DNA of 64,000 nucleotides from Tiliqua scincoides (lineage: Eukaryota; Chordata; Lepidosauria; Squamata; Scincidae), in assembly GCF_035046505.1 (NCBI RefSeq), contig NC_089825.1:1453029-1517028 (forward strand). Reading direction: 5' to 3'. The position numbers and the translations under genes are program-made. The notes beneath the pieces are model-generated. The model saw nothing but the letters and a program-made list of their open reading frames with translations. It did no database searches and was not told where the DNA came from. Shown one piece after another: positions 40,459 to 49,000 of this stretch; position 1 is the first letter of the stretch; each line of letters starts with the position of its first letter.

Positions 40459-40665
40459 CAGGATTTTTACTAAAATCATACATTCTGTTTTTTAAATAAA
40501 ACTCTTCTCCTATAGATACCTGTGGACATTAACACCCTCCCTGAAGCTGAAAGGAAAGCCCGGTTGCGGAGAAGGGATGCTGGCAAGCTGAAGCCCAAGC
40601 AGGAGATGTCTTTTGAAGATGACTTTAAATTAGACAATTATAGAAAGTTTTGGAAGAAAAAATGA
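34973..40665 (+). CDS. MRPL55: Mitochondrial ribosomal protein L55, complete gene, 3 coding exons
   Basis: A protein of the large (39S) subunit of the mitochondrial ribosome, acting in the matrix. Coding exons are 34973-34998, 38513-38714 and 40516-40665, with phases 2 and 0, for 125 aa (human 128). The product starts MAAINRTLRTFRPEAFFGLL. The basic N-terminus and CGIHTSTSQ resemble the human presequence RRLHTSSWR. The core RQKYARTYPVLLVRPDGSSI then HIRYKEPRR matches human [20 protein letters not shown] and HIRYREPRR. The C-terminus ends NYRKFWKKK. The first exon (8 codons plus 2 nt) is assigned because MAA matches the human start and the donor gives the only in-frame join I found. At least one 5' UTR exon is expected at the CpG promoter. 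Confidence 0.94.
35005..37339 (+). mobile_element. CR1 LINE, 2.3 kb, near-complete reverse transcriptase
   Basis: CR1 sequence is clear from about 35030 (KTLDFRRADFPQMRRLVRRR). The main ORF is 35394-36995 with RT motifs INKSPGPDGIHPRVI, NYRPVSLTSI, YLDFQKAFDTVPH, SGVSQGSVLGPVLFNLF and FADDTKLF. A frame change separates 34961-35380 from the main ORF. A CGG-to-TGA change ends the ORF at 36994 before the last ~45 codons ([20 protein letters not shown]). The 3' end is GGGGCTGTTCTTATGTA. The endonuclease part is missing. It lies in MRPL55 intron 2, same strand as the gene. Confidence 0.95.
37683..37890 (+). repeat. tRNA-derived SINE (Ala-like head), decayed
   Basis: AGAGGCTGTGTTAGAGCATG and CCCACGTTCAATCCCCAACA (A and B boxes), then a body ending CTTGGTCTTGGACAGCTTCC. 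Confidence 0.55.
38166..38262. repeat. Palindromic element
   Basis: AGGTCTACTCAGAAGTAAGT, TTTACTCAATGGGGCTTACT, GTGTGGTTAGGATTGCAGCC. Both arms are clear. Confidence 0.75.
38427..38456 (+). repeat. GT microsatellite
   Basis: GTGTGTGTGTGTGTGTGC then ATGCATGTGTGT, about 60 nt upstream of the MRPL55 exon 2 acceptor. Confidence 0.9.
38513..38714 (+). CDS. MRPL55: MRPL55 coding exon 2
   Basis: The acceptor is ATTTGTTTCAG and the donor CTTTCA|GTGAGT. It encodes TFRPEAFFGLLPRLCGIHTS through RIPRQKYARTYPVLLVRPDG to HIRYKEPRRILS. It carries most of the conserved mL55 core and ends in phase 0. It sits just after a GT-rich microsatellite. Confidence 0.97.
40411..40457 (+). repeat. GT microsatellite, about 23 repeats
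   Basis: An uninterrupted TG run about 60 nt upstream of the MRPL55 exon 3 acceptor. Confidence 0.95.
40516..40665 (+). CDS. MRPL55: MRPL55 coding exon 3 and stop
   Basis: The acceptor is CTCCTATAG. It encodes IPVDINTLPEAERKARLRRR then DAGKLKPKQEMSFEDDFKLD and NYRKFWKKK, with TGA at 40663-40665. Human has [20 protein letters not shown] at the same place. The polyadenylation signal AATAAA lies at 40766-40771. Confidence 0.97.
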   Translation: MPVDINTLPEAERKARLRRRDAGKLKPKQEMSFEDDFKLDNYRKFWKKK

Positions 40666-40765
40666 TGTTTTGTCTTGAAACTTTGGGAGAGGAAAAAAAT
40701 TTGGTTCTGCTGGATGCTCATAGTGTGATGAAAATGTTCCTAAGAGATCACCTGGTCCATGAGTT

Positions 40766-40771
40766 AATAAA
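40766..40771 (+). terminator. MRPL55 polyadenylation signal
   Basis: AATAAA 101 bases after the MRPL55 stop, followed by a T-rich stretch with TTGTCTTCTTG about 20 bases on. This is the expected hexamer and downstream element. Confidence 0.75.
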
Positions 40772-40859
40772 TTTTCTTACATCCAATTGTCTTCTTGTTT
40801 TATTTTGTGGTCTGAGGACCCTGTGGTGATTAGCATGATGACTGTCACCCAGCTGAAGA

Positions 40860-41038
40860 AATCTTGGGTCCCAATCCTGTCCAGCTTCGCTGCACTGATG
40901 CAACCATGCCAGTGGGGCATGCGCGGCATCCTGCAGTGAAAGGGCAATCACAAAGGTGTCCTCATGGTAACTGAACACTTGTTCCCTTACCTTGTGCCTG
41001 CACCAGCACTGGAAAGTTGGATAGGACTGAGCCCTAAG
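40860..41038. repeat. Second palindromic repeat family
   Basis: CCCAATCCTGTCCAGCTTCG at one end and GGAAAGTTGGATAGGACTGA at the other (inverted ends). GCATGCGCGGCATCCTGCAG inside. Confidence 0.7.
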
Positions 41039-41182
41039 TTGATTCAGTTGTGAATCAGGAAAAAGAAGTGGCTCCAAAGGAAAAAGCCTTTGTTTCTAGA
41101 CCATGCAGGCACTGTCTTAGAAAAGGCATTCTCTCCTGTGTGGGAGATAAGACTTCTTCTCAGATGTTGCCTACTTACAAGT

Positions 41183-41278
41183 CTATGGCTGCAATCCTAC
41201 CCACACTTTCCTGAGAGTAAGCCCCATTGAACAAAATAGGACTTACTTCTGAATAGACCTGGTTAGGATTGTGCCCTA
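41183..41278. repeat. Palindromic element, well preserved
   Basis: GGCTGCAATCCTACCCACAC, CTGAGAGTAAGCCCCATTGA, GGACTTACTTCTGAATAGAC, GGTTAGGATTGTGCCC. The two arms fold onto each other. Confidence 0.8.
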
Positions 41279-41447
41279 AGAATCCAGTCCTATCCAGCAC
41301 TGATGCAGCTGCAATGCAACCCCAAGGCAAGGGAACAAATGTTCCCTTACCTTAAGGAGAACTGCTCCCCCCACCACAGGATGCAGCACATGCCCCATTG
41401 GCACAGCTTCACAGGTGCTGGGTAGTTGGATAAGATTGGGCCCAAAG
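41279..41447. repeat. Second palindromic repeat family, adjacent to the first family
   Basis: CAGTCCTATCCAGCACTGAT through CCTTACCTTAAGGAGAACTG to GGTAGTTGGATAAGATTGGG. Confidence 0.75.
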
Positions 41448-41995
41448 TCATAAGCCATTGAGATTATTTTCAGTTTGTCATCTACCTAACCTCTGAAGTT
41501 TGAGGCACCCAGAGGAGGACCACCAAAGTTCAACTCAAATTCTGGGCAAATTCCTATGACAGAGAGCATTCCTTTCAATAGCTGGGTCCCAAAGCCATTT
41601 AGGGTTCTACAGTTTTAAAATCAGTTCTCTGAACTGTCCCCACAGCCAGTAAAATTCTCTTTAACACAAACACACGTCATGAGAGAGAGAGAGAGAATGC
41701 ATTACATTTTAACTCAGGCAAATTGTGTAAGATACATCTGTGAATGGTTGTTAGCTTTCATAACTACATGGGAAGTCTCTCTTCAAAGGCAGCACTTCTC
41801 TGATTGCCAGATGCTCAGGTCAAATGGTGGGGTGTATATACCCTTCATTCTTCATAGGAGGGCAGGGATGATCATATAGCTTGCTGGTGCTGAAGGGGAA
41901 TAGAGCAGACCCTGACATCCATATTTGTTTAAGGACTCAGATGGTTTGGTTCATTCATCAGTAGAACTCTACCTGTCCCTTGTAGCAGTCTGACA

Positions 41996-42080
41996 GCCCA
42001 ATCCTATGCATGTCTACTCAGAAGTCTCATCAGAGTCAATGGGGCTTACTCGCAGGAAAGTGTGGGGACTGGGTGTATAG
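41996..42080. repeat. Palindromic element
   Basis: CCCAATCCTATGCATGTCTA, TCAATGGGGCTTACTCGCAG, AAAGTGTGGGGACTGGGTG. Confidence 0.7.
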
Positions 42081-42497
42081 GAGGGAAGATGTCTGCTTTT
42101 TCTGGCTGTGAACTGCAGTACAAACAGCCATGTGGCCTGCCTTGCTGTGGTTAAATGGATGGGGCTACTTGTTCCTTTCCGAGCAGAGGAACTGTAGTAT
42201 CTTAAGAAGGAGGAGTTTGCCTGGTCAGTTTTCTGACTGAGATGGATCAATCTGGGCCTGGGCAGTTCCTAGGGAGGGGGGCATAATTGTGTGTTCCTAT
42301 AAAAAATACTGCCTGCCCGTAGTAAACTAGCACACCTGGAAGAAAAGGGGCATAGACTAGCCTTCTCCCCAATAGTTTAATATAGGATTAAGCAATATAT
42401 AGGGGGAGCGCAAGGAGGAGCATTCAGTCACTGGGGCCCTTACCTGTGCACTGGAGATGATACAGTCATGCTCAGAGTAACACAATGACAATGAGGA

Positions 42498-42652
42498 CCC
42501 AATCCTGTCCAATTTTCCAGAGCTGTGCCAAGTGGGCATGCACTGCATCCTGCAGTGGGGGGGGGGTAGTTACAGAGGCCTCCTGTAGGTAGCAGTTCGG
42601 TGCTGCATTGGAGCTGCATTGGCACTGGCAAGTTGGCTCAGATTGGGCCCTC
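42498..42652. repeat. Second palindromic repeat family
   Basis: GACCCAATCCTGTCCAATTT at left, GGCAAGTTGGCTCAGATTGG at right. A G-tract sits near 42557. Confidence 0.7.
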
Positions 42653-42968
42653 AGGCCAGAGTTAATAGGAGAACAACCTGGTGTAAGGTTGACACTCAGC
42701 CTATGCCAGAATAAGCCACGGTGGGAAAGCCCCACCTGTTGAGTGGCTGGTCATAAATCAGCCTCAACAGTCGTGGAACTCACTGAATAATGATGCATCC
42801 AGGCTGGTAATGCTCGTGAGCTCTTCTGCACACTGTGAAAGGAGAGATGAAATAGTTCAAAATGTGTCTATGTAGGTAGATGTGTCTATGTGCATTTCAT
42901 TACTTCCTGAGTGAACTTTCCCCCCTGCTTTGGTTCCCTGGGCACACATACCAGGGAGTGAGTCTCAT

Positions 42969-43624
42969 CAGGGACACGTGGTGGGTGGGGAGGCAGGTGA
43001 GGCAGAGCCTCTCCACTGGAGTCCTTTGAAGAGTGCTGCTGCCATGGGCAGAGTGTATGGGTTGCGAGTGCTTGCACGCCTCACAAGGTGGCGGTGCTTT
43101 TCAAAGGACTCTGCACATGGGTTGTGAGTGCTTACTCACCTTGCACGGCCGTGGCACTTTTCAAAAGACTCTGTGCATGGGTTGAGTGCTTGCAGGCCTC
43201 ACACTGTGGTGGTGCTTTTCAAAGGACTCTGCACATGGGTTGTGAGTGCTTACTCACCTTGCACGGCGTGGCACTTTTCAAAAGACTCTGTGCATGGGTT
43301 GTGAGTGCTTGCAGGCCTCACACTGTGGTGGTGCTTTTCAAAGGACTCTGCACATGGGTTGTGAGTGCTTACTCACCTTGCACGGCGTGGCACTTTTCAA
43401 AAGACTCTGTGCATGGGTTGTGAGTGCTTGCAGGCCTCACACTGTGGTGGTGCTTTTCAAAGGACTCTGCACATGGGCTGTGAGTGCTTACCTGCCTTGC
43501 ATGACTGTGGTGCTTTTCAAAGAACTTTGCGCATGGGTTGTGAGTGCTTGCACGCCTTGCACAGTGGTGGCGCTTTTTGAAGGACTCCAGTGGGGAGGCT
43601 CTGCACACCTGCCACATGTCCCTG
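42969..43624. mobile_element. hAT-like family B element with expanded internal tandem array
   Basis: CAGGGACACGTGGTGGGTGG and AGGCAGAGCCTCTCCACTGG at left; CAGTGGGGAGGCTCTGCACA and CCACATGTCCCTG at right. This copy is 656 bp versus 211-221 bp for the copies at 34467 and 49710. The extra length is the tandem array. No clear TSD remains. Confidence 0.8.
43040..43580 (+). repeat. Tandem array, ~60-bp monomers in ~121-bp dimers
   Basis: Roughly nine monomers of the type GCTTTTCAAAGGACTCTGCA..CATGGGTTGTGAGTGCTTAC. Alternate monomers differ (GGTGGTGCTTTTCAAAGGAC versus GGCACTTTTCAAAAGACTCT), and the pair repeats nearly exactly at about 43196, 43316 and 43437. Confidence 0.9.
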
Positions 43625-43729
43625 GGCTTGCATGCTGCTGAGCTGACATGCAGACAGGGAATGGGCTTCAGCTCCAGCAGGGGGCGCTTTCCCCACCCCC
43701 CTTGCAACTTGGTGCAGCCCGCCCTTCCA

Positions 43730-43935
43730 GCATCACCCCCGACCTGCGTTGCAATGGGCTTTCCCGAGGCTCGCGGAAGTGACTGAGGACTTGCAGCTGG
43801 AGCACGTGAGTGTCCCGGCCGGAGAGCCTCCGCTGCCTGCAGCAGCCTGAGCGCCCTGCGGGGAGAGCATCCCGGTGGGCTCGGCTGTGGTCCGCTGCGT
43901 GCCCAGGGGAAGCAAAGGCAAGACCAGAGCCACAG
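43730..43935 (+). promoter_or_regulatory. MMTAG2: Probable MMTAG2 promoter and non-coding first exon
   Basis: A local CpG-rich island with GCGGAAGTGACT (an ETS-type GGAAGTG core) near 43771, followed by a donor GAGCAC|GTGAGT after 43805. The MMTAG2 ATG exon begins with its own acceptor at 45935, so a 5' UTR exon upstream is required, and this is the best candidate. The start point is inferred. Confidence 0.55.
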
Positions 43936-44009
43936 GTGGCTGCCTTGGTAGTTGTTGCCCTGCTTTCTGCTGGTTGCTTTTAGATCTAGCCCTTGGAGGG
44001 AGAGTGAGC

Positions 44010-44975
44010 TGTGAGTTAGTCTTTGGAACTCCTTGCCACTGGATGACTTCTTGCCTAGATGCCTTTGAAAGGGGGTGGGACAGGTTTCTGGAGGAAATGT
44101 CTATCACAGCTTATAATCTGTGATGGGTATCCCTCCTGTTTTAGCTTGTCTCATCTCTATTTGTGACCAGTCCTTTTTCTTTGGAATTCCTTGCCACTGG
44201 ATAGCCGGATGGCATCTGGCCTGGGAGGGATCTGAAGACCTTAGGAGTGGACCTCAACAAGTGGGAAACCCTGGCCTCTGAGTGGCCCGCTCGGAGGCAG
44301 GCTGTGCAGCATGGCCTTTCCCAGTTCCCAGAGACACTTTGCCAACAGGCTGAGGCAAAGAGGCAAAGAAGGAATGCCCACAGCCAGGGAGACAGACCAG
44401 GGACAGACTGCACTTGCTCCCGGTGTGGAAGGGATTGTCACTCCCGAATCGGCCTTTTCAGCCACACTAGACGCTGTGCCAGAACCACCTTTCAGAGCGC
44501 GATACCATAGTCTTTCGAGACTGAAGGTTGCCAACAACCGTCTGGCCTGGATGCCTTGAAAAGGGGGTGGGACAGGTTTCTGGAGGAAAAGTCCATCACA
44601 GCTTACAAGCCGTGATGGGTATCCCTGAGTTAAGCTTGTCTCATCTCTAGTTGGGAGCAGTCCTTTTATCTTTGGAACTCCTTGCTGCTGGATGTCCTGA
44701 TGGTATCTGGCCTAGATGCCTTGTAGACAGATTGATGGAAGTAAAGTCCATCTCCGGTTACAAGCCATGATGGGTATGTAACCTTCCAACCTCCTGGTTT
44801 TGGAAGTAGGCTACCTCAGAATGCCAGATGCGAGGGAGGGCATCAGGATGCTGGTCTCTTGTTGTCTTGTGTGCTGCCAGAGGCATCTAGTGGGCCACTG
44901 TGAGAAACAGGAAGCGGGACTAGATAGACCCTTGACCTGATCCAGCAGGGCTCTTCTTAGGTTCTTAGGTTCTAT
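44010..44975 (+). repeat. CR1 3' ends, interrupted by a LINE insertion
   Basis: Tandem-like CR1 3' pieces: TTTGGAACTCCTTGCCACTG, GACAGGTTTCTGGAGGAAAT, a repeat of the same at 44560-44600, then CAAGCCATGATGGGTATGTA, and a terminal TCCAGCAGGGCTCTTCTTAG. The UUCG-tail LINE at 44225-44540 splits it. In MMTAG2 intron 1. Confidence 0.8.
44225..44540 (+). mobile_element. UUCG-tail LINE inside CR1, perfect 10-bp TSD
   Basis: Encodes [20 protein letters not shown] to [18 protein letters not shown]. The 3' tail CGATACCATAGTCTTTCGAG then ACTGAAGGTTGCCAAC is intact. TCTGGCCTGG is repeated exactly at 44215-44224 and 44541-44550, inside CR1 sequence. Confidence 0.92.
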
Positions 44976-45212
44976 GGCTTGGTAGGACATGATCAAGGGC
45001 TATCTGTGCTTGCAGAGATGCCTTTAAAACATCTGCTTCTCACAAGAAGAAAAAAGCAGTCTGCATATGCTCAGGGGCACTGGAACCTTGCATTCATTTT
45101 CAAAATGTAGCCAGTTTCATTCAGGAAAGAAAAGGAGGATGTGCTCAGTGGCGCTTTCCTCTTGAATCTATAAAAAAAAGGAGAGGGGGTTGTCAAGGGC
45201 ACTCTGCATATG

Positions 45213-45537
45213 CAGTGTTTCTCAACCAGTGGTATGGATACCACCAGTGGTACTTGATGTAGTGACTGGTGGTACTTGTGGGACCCCCAGACATCTACTG
45301 CTTGGCAGCAAGACGAGTGACAAATAGCAGTAGGAGGCTTGGTGGGCAAAGCTCCAAAAAATGCTTTTCACGCACTCTGAAAAGCTCTCCTGTCCAGCCT
45401 GAGCCTCTTAGTGGTGTTGGTCAGTTTTCATCTGACCTCTCAACCCAGAAGTAACTGGCAGTGACATCATCACCAATTACTTCTGGTGGTACTTCTCATA
45501 GGTGAATCATGTGAAGCGGTACAGCTGAGAAATGCTG
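45213..45537. repeat. hAT-like repeat
   Basis: CAGTGTTTCTCAACCAGTGG at left, and GGTACAGCTGAGAAATGCTG at right, inverted. CCACCAGTGGTACTTGATGT and TTCTGGTGGTACTTCTCATA face each other. No TSD found. Confidence 0.7.
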
Positions 45538-45959
45538 GCTTAGAGCACTTGGCTCAAGATACTAGTGTTTAAAAACAACAACAGAAGCTGTCTGCACCCC
45601 TGGTGGGGTGGGAATGTTGATTTCAGCTGTTGTGTACTTTACCTGTAAGGAAGTAGGTTTTGGGTTATTGGGAGGCAGGGTTTTTAGCAAGTGTTTGGAC
45701 TTCATATTGCAGTGATGTGTTTATTCTTGTCACTCATACCTGGTCCCTGCACTGGTGACATCAAAATTCAACTGTGGCAATGCCTGCGCCCTTTGTGTGG
45801 CTGCTTTTGAAGACCCTCCAGAAGTTGCAGTATGTGGTGGCCGTGTGATGCTGGGAGCTTGGCAGTCTGAGTCCATCTACCTGCAGACTGGAACTGAAGC
45901 TCTCTTTGACATCTGGACTCTTCTTTTTTTAACAGAGTTTTCTGTTCTTCTGCTTCACT

Positions 45960-46053
45960 ATGTTTGGCTCCTCCCGAGGTGGTGTGAGGGGAGGGCAGGA
46001 CCAGTTCAACTGGGAGGATGTCAAGACGGATAAACAGCGAGAGAACTACCTCG
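45960..46053 (+). CDS. MMTAG2: MMTAG2 coding exon 1
   Basis: The exon opens at 45936 after acceptor TTTTTTAACAG and has ATG at 45960. It encodes [20 protein letters not shown] and [11 protein letters not shown] plus one base, with donor CTCG|GTATGG. The start equals the human protein start. Confidence 0.96.
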
Positions 46054-49000
46054 GTATGGAGATTCTCGTGACTTCATTGATGGTTTAATGTTTGTTTAGC
46101 TTCAGTGGCAGGCTAGGGGTTGTATTTGTTCCTTGCCTCAATGACCTAAAATCTATTTAAGAGTCCCTGGTTCAAATCTCAACTCAGCTGAGGCAAGCCA
46201 GCATCCATCTCAGCCGCAGCTGACCACCTCCTCCCTCGCCATCCTGATATTCCATCGCCATCCCTCACCATCCCTAATATTGCAGTCTGCAACATTTCCT
46301 GATATAAAATATGGCTATTTAATTTTTGTGATAGCTTTTGTTGTTTGAAGTCATTGCAAGATTGGAAAGGTGGGACTTAAAACAGTAAAATAAAGTGTTG
46401 ATAAGAGTGTTCAAGACCAAAAAGTTGGGGTGAAAAGTTGAAGGGGTTAAAAAATAACACCGCATAACATAAATTTAGGTATCCTAACCTGTAAGTTGAA
46501 ATGTTGGGGATTGAATGGGAGACCTGCTGCTTAGAGCTTCTGCATAGCCTGGAGACCTGGTCAGTGGCTTCTTCGTATTTATGCTCTTTGCTTCTGCTCT
46601 GATGTTATGGTGTGCGGCCTTTGATGTGCAGGAAACTCCTTGATGGCACCAGTTGGCCGATGGCAGAAGGGCAAAGATCTGACATGGTATGCCAAAAAGA
46701 AGAAAGGGGATGCGCCTCTCTCCCGGGAGGACGAACTAGCAGCCGTCCGGCAAGCTGAGCAGGAAGCTATGATGGCAGCCTTGTAAGTCTGACCTGTGGC
46801 CTTCCCTCTCTCCTCCCCACCAGCTGCTGAGGGGTGAGATCTTGTCTGACACCCTCTTGAATTTTGGAAGAGTTCCAGGCATCTTCAAGGCACTACAGAG
46901 GATCACCTCCCTGTCTCCAAGCTGAGGAGGTCACCCATGTCAAACAACATTTCAGAGGTGCTTTGAGTGTCTCCAGAGTGCCATGTGAACATGGGCACAA
47001 TTGGCGACCTCCCTCCATTTCAGAGTCTGGGGTTTATCTAGAGTGCTGGATCAGGGAGAAATACTACGTTTAGTGAATTTGTGGGCCCCTGCCTTGGATT
47101 TTGGATTCCATCAATGGTAGCAGAATGGGAAGTGGACAATCTGCTGGGAGTTCTGCACCAGCCTCATTCAAAGAACTGCCATAGGGTTCTCATCTGCTTG
47201 ACCAGAATTAGTAACTCTCCTTTGCTGCTGTTTCTTTTCAGAGGTTACAAGAATGTGAAGAAACTTCCTACAGGCCTGAGTAAAGAGGTATCTTTTCCCA
47301 ATTTTTTAAATTGTTCATTTATTTCATTTTGATTATAACTCATGGTGAGTAGACCCCTAGCTTTCAAAAAAAAAAAAAGTGAACTAATTACTTTTTAAAT
47401 TGTTTTTCATTCAGATGATGAACACATTTGAGACCTATCATTGTAAGAACCCCAGATTAAACTTAAAACAATTTTTTGGATGTTCATATCCACTATACAC
47501 AGGTGGGATCAGTTGCTTGTGGATCTGATTGCCAGAACTAAGACCATAGTCAGTGCCATAGTTCCCTTGAATTAGCTGCTACCTTTGGTACAAATTCAAA
47601 GAGAGAACCCTTTTATATTTTTCTATCATATTTGGGAGACCAGGGAGCTGCCTTGTCAATTGATTGATAAGCCCAATCAGTTCAGGGGCATATTTTAATC
47701 TGCGCTTAAAGCTTTAATTGATTAATCTTCCAATCACACTGACTGAGGATTGCAACCCTAATTAATCAAGGCTTACAGCATTTAGTGATTGTAAGCTTTA
47801 AATGATTAAGAACATAAGAACAGCCCCACTGGATCAGGCCATAGGCCCATCTAGTCCAGCTTCCTGTATCTCACAGTGGCCCACCAAATGCCCCAGGGAG
47901 CACACCAGATAACAAGAGACCTCATCCTGGTGCCCTCCCTTGCATCTGGCATTCTGACATAGCCCATTTCTAAAATCAGGAGGTTGCGCATACACATCAT
48001 GGCTTGTAACCCATAATGGATTTTTCCTTCAGAAACTTGTCCAATCCCCTTTTAAAGGCATCCAGGCCAGACGCCATCACCACATCCTCCTCAAGAGTCA
48101 AGATTGATCTGCCTCTGATTAATTGAGCAACAAATTACCTTTTTCTAAGAAGTGTAACTGTTTTTAATAAAAGTGTATGCAAAGATCTCTGGAGGCAAGC
48201 ATGACTAGGGGAGGTTTTCTCTCCTGTGTGTGGGAGAAGGTGGAATGCTTTTTCAAAGATAGTGGTTGGTATGACTATATGTGGGCATTGTATAAAAGCA
48301 AACTACCATAGATTATGGTACCTTTTATGAACCTTTTATTCTTCTTCCTTCTGCTGCAGCCTGGTTCTGCTTTGCAAATGCTTGCAAAGCAGGTCTGTTT
48401 TTTGAAACACCAGGATGTGATCCTCCTTCCCAGGCTACAATTCAGTGCACCCTTACTTAAGAATAACACTCATGGAAAGCAGTGGGTCTACTTCTGAGTA
48501 AAAAGGGTTGCAAATATCTCATCTCTCTGCTGTGAATTGAATTGCACACTTCCAGTTATGTGTTATGGGTTGTATGTTGTACGTTGAGCTTCTGGCTTAA
48601 CACACCAGACACCTTAAAGGTGGATTTGATTCCTGGTTCTCCTGCAGTGGTTCCCACCGTTTTTACTTGCATATCCCTTGGCAGCCCATTTCCATAAATT
48701 GTACCCTTCATATTAGCAAAATGTTTGTAATTAATATACAATTATCTCATCTCCTCTCTATGAAAGTCCAGACTTCATGTATTCATCACATGCTTTCTCT
48801 TTTCATCTGTTTGAAGAACAGAAGACTCTGCCTTTGCACTGTTTTGCACCAGAAGTGTGCTGAGAAATTCTGAATGATTGATCACTTTCCATATTGTGTT
48901 TCGGCTCTTTTACTGTGCTGGTTTTCAATCACTGATTCATACATGAATTGATGACCAAAAACTAGCTCTTGGTGGGGCTTTCACAGTCAACTAGCTGCCT

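Noticed and set aside
43040-43580. A CRISPR-like array
   Set aside because: Repeats and spacers are not distinct, monomers are contiguous, and the genome is a vertebrate one.
43246-43641. A protein with internal repeats (MGCECLQASHCGGAFQRTL)
   Set aside because: The repeats come from the DNA tandem array in a MITE, and are open in several frames with no gene context.
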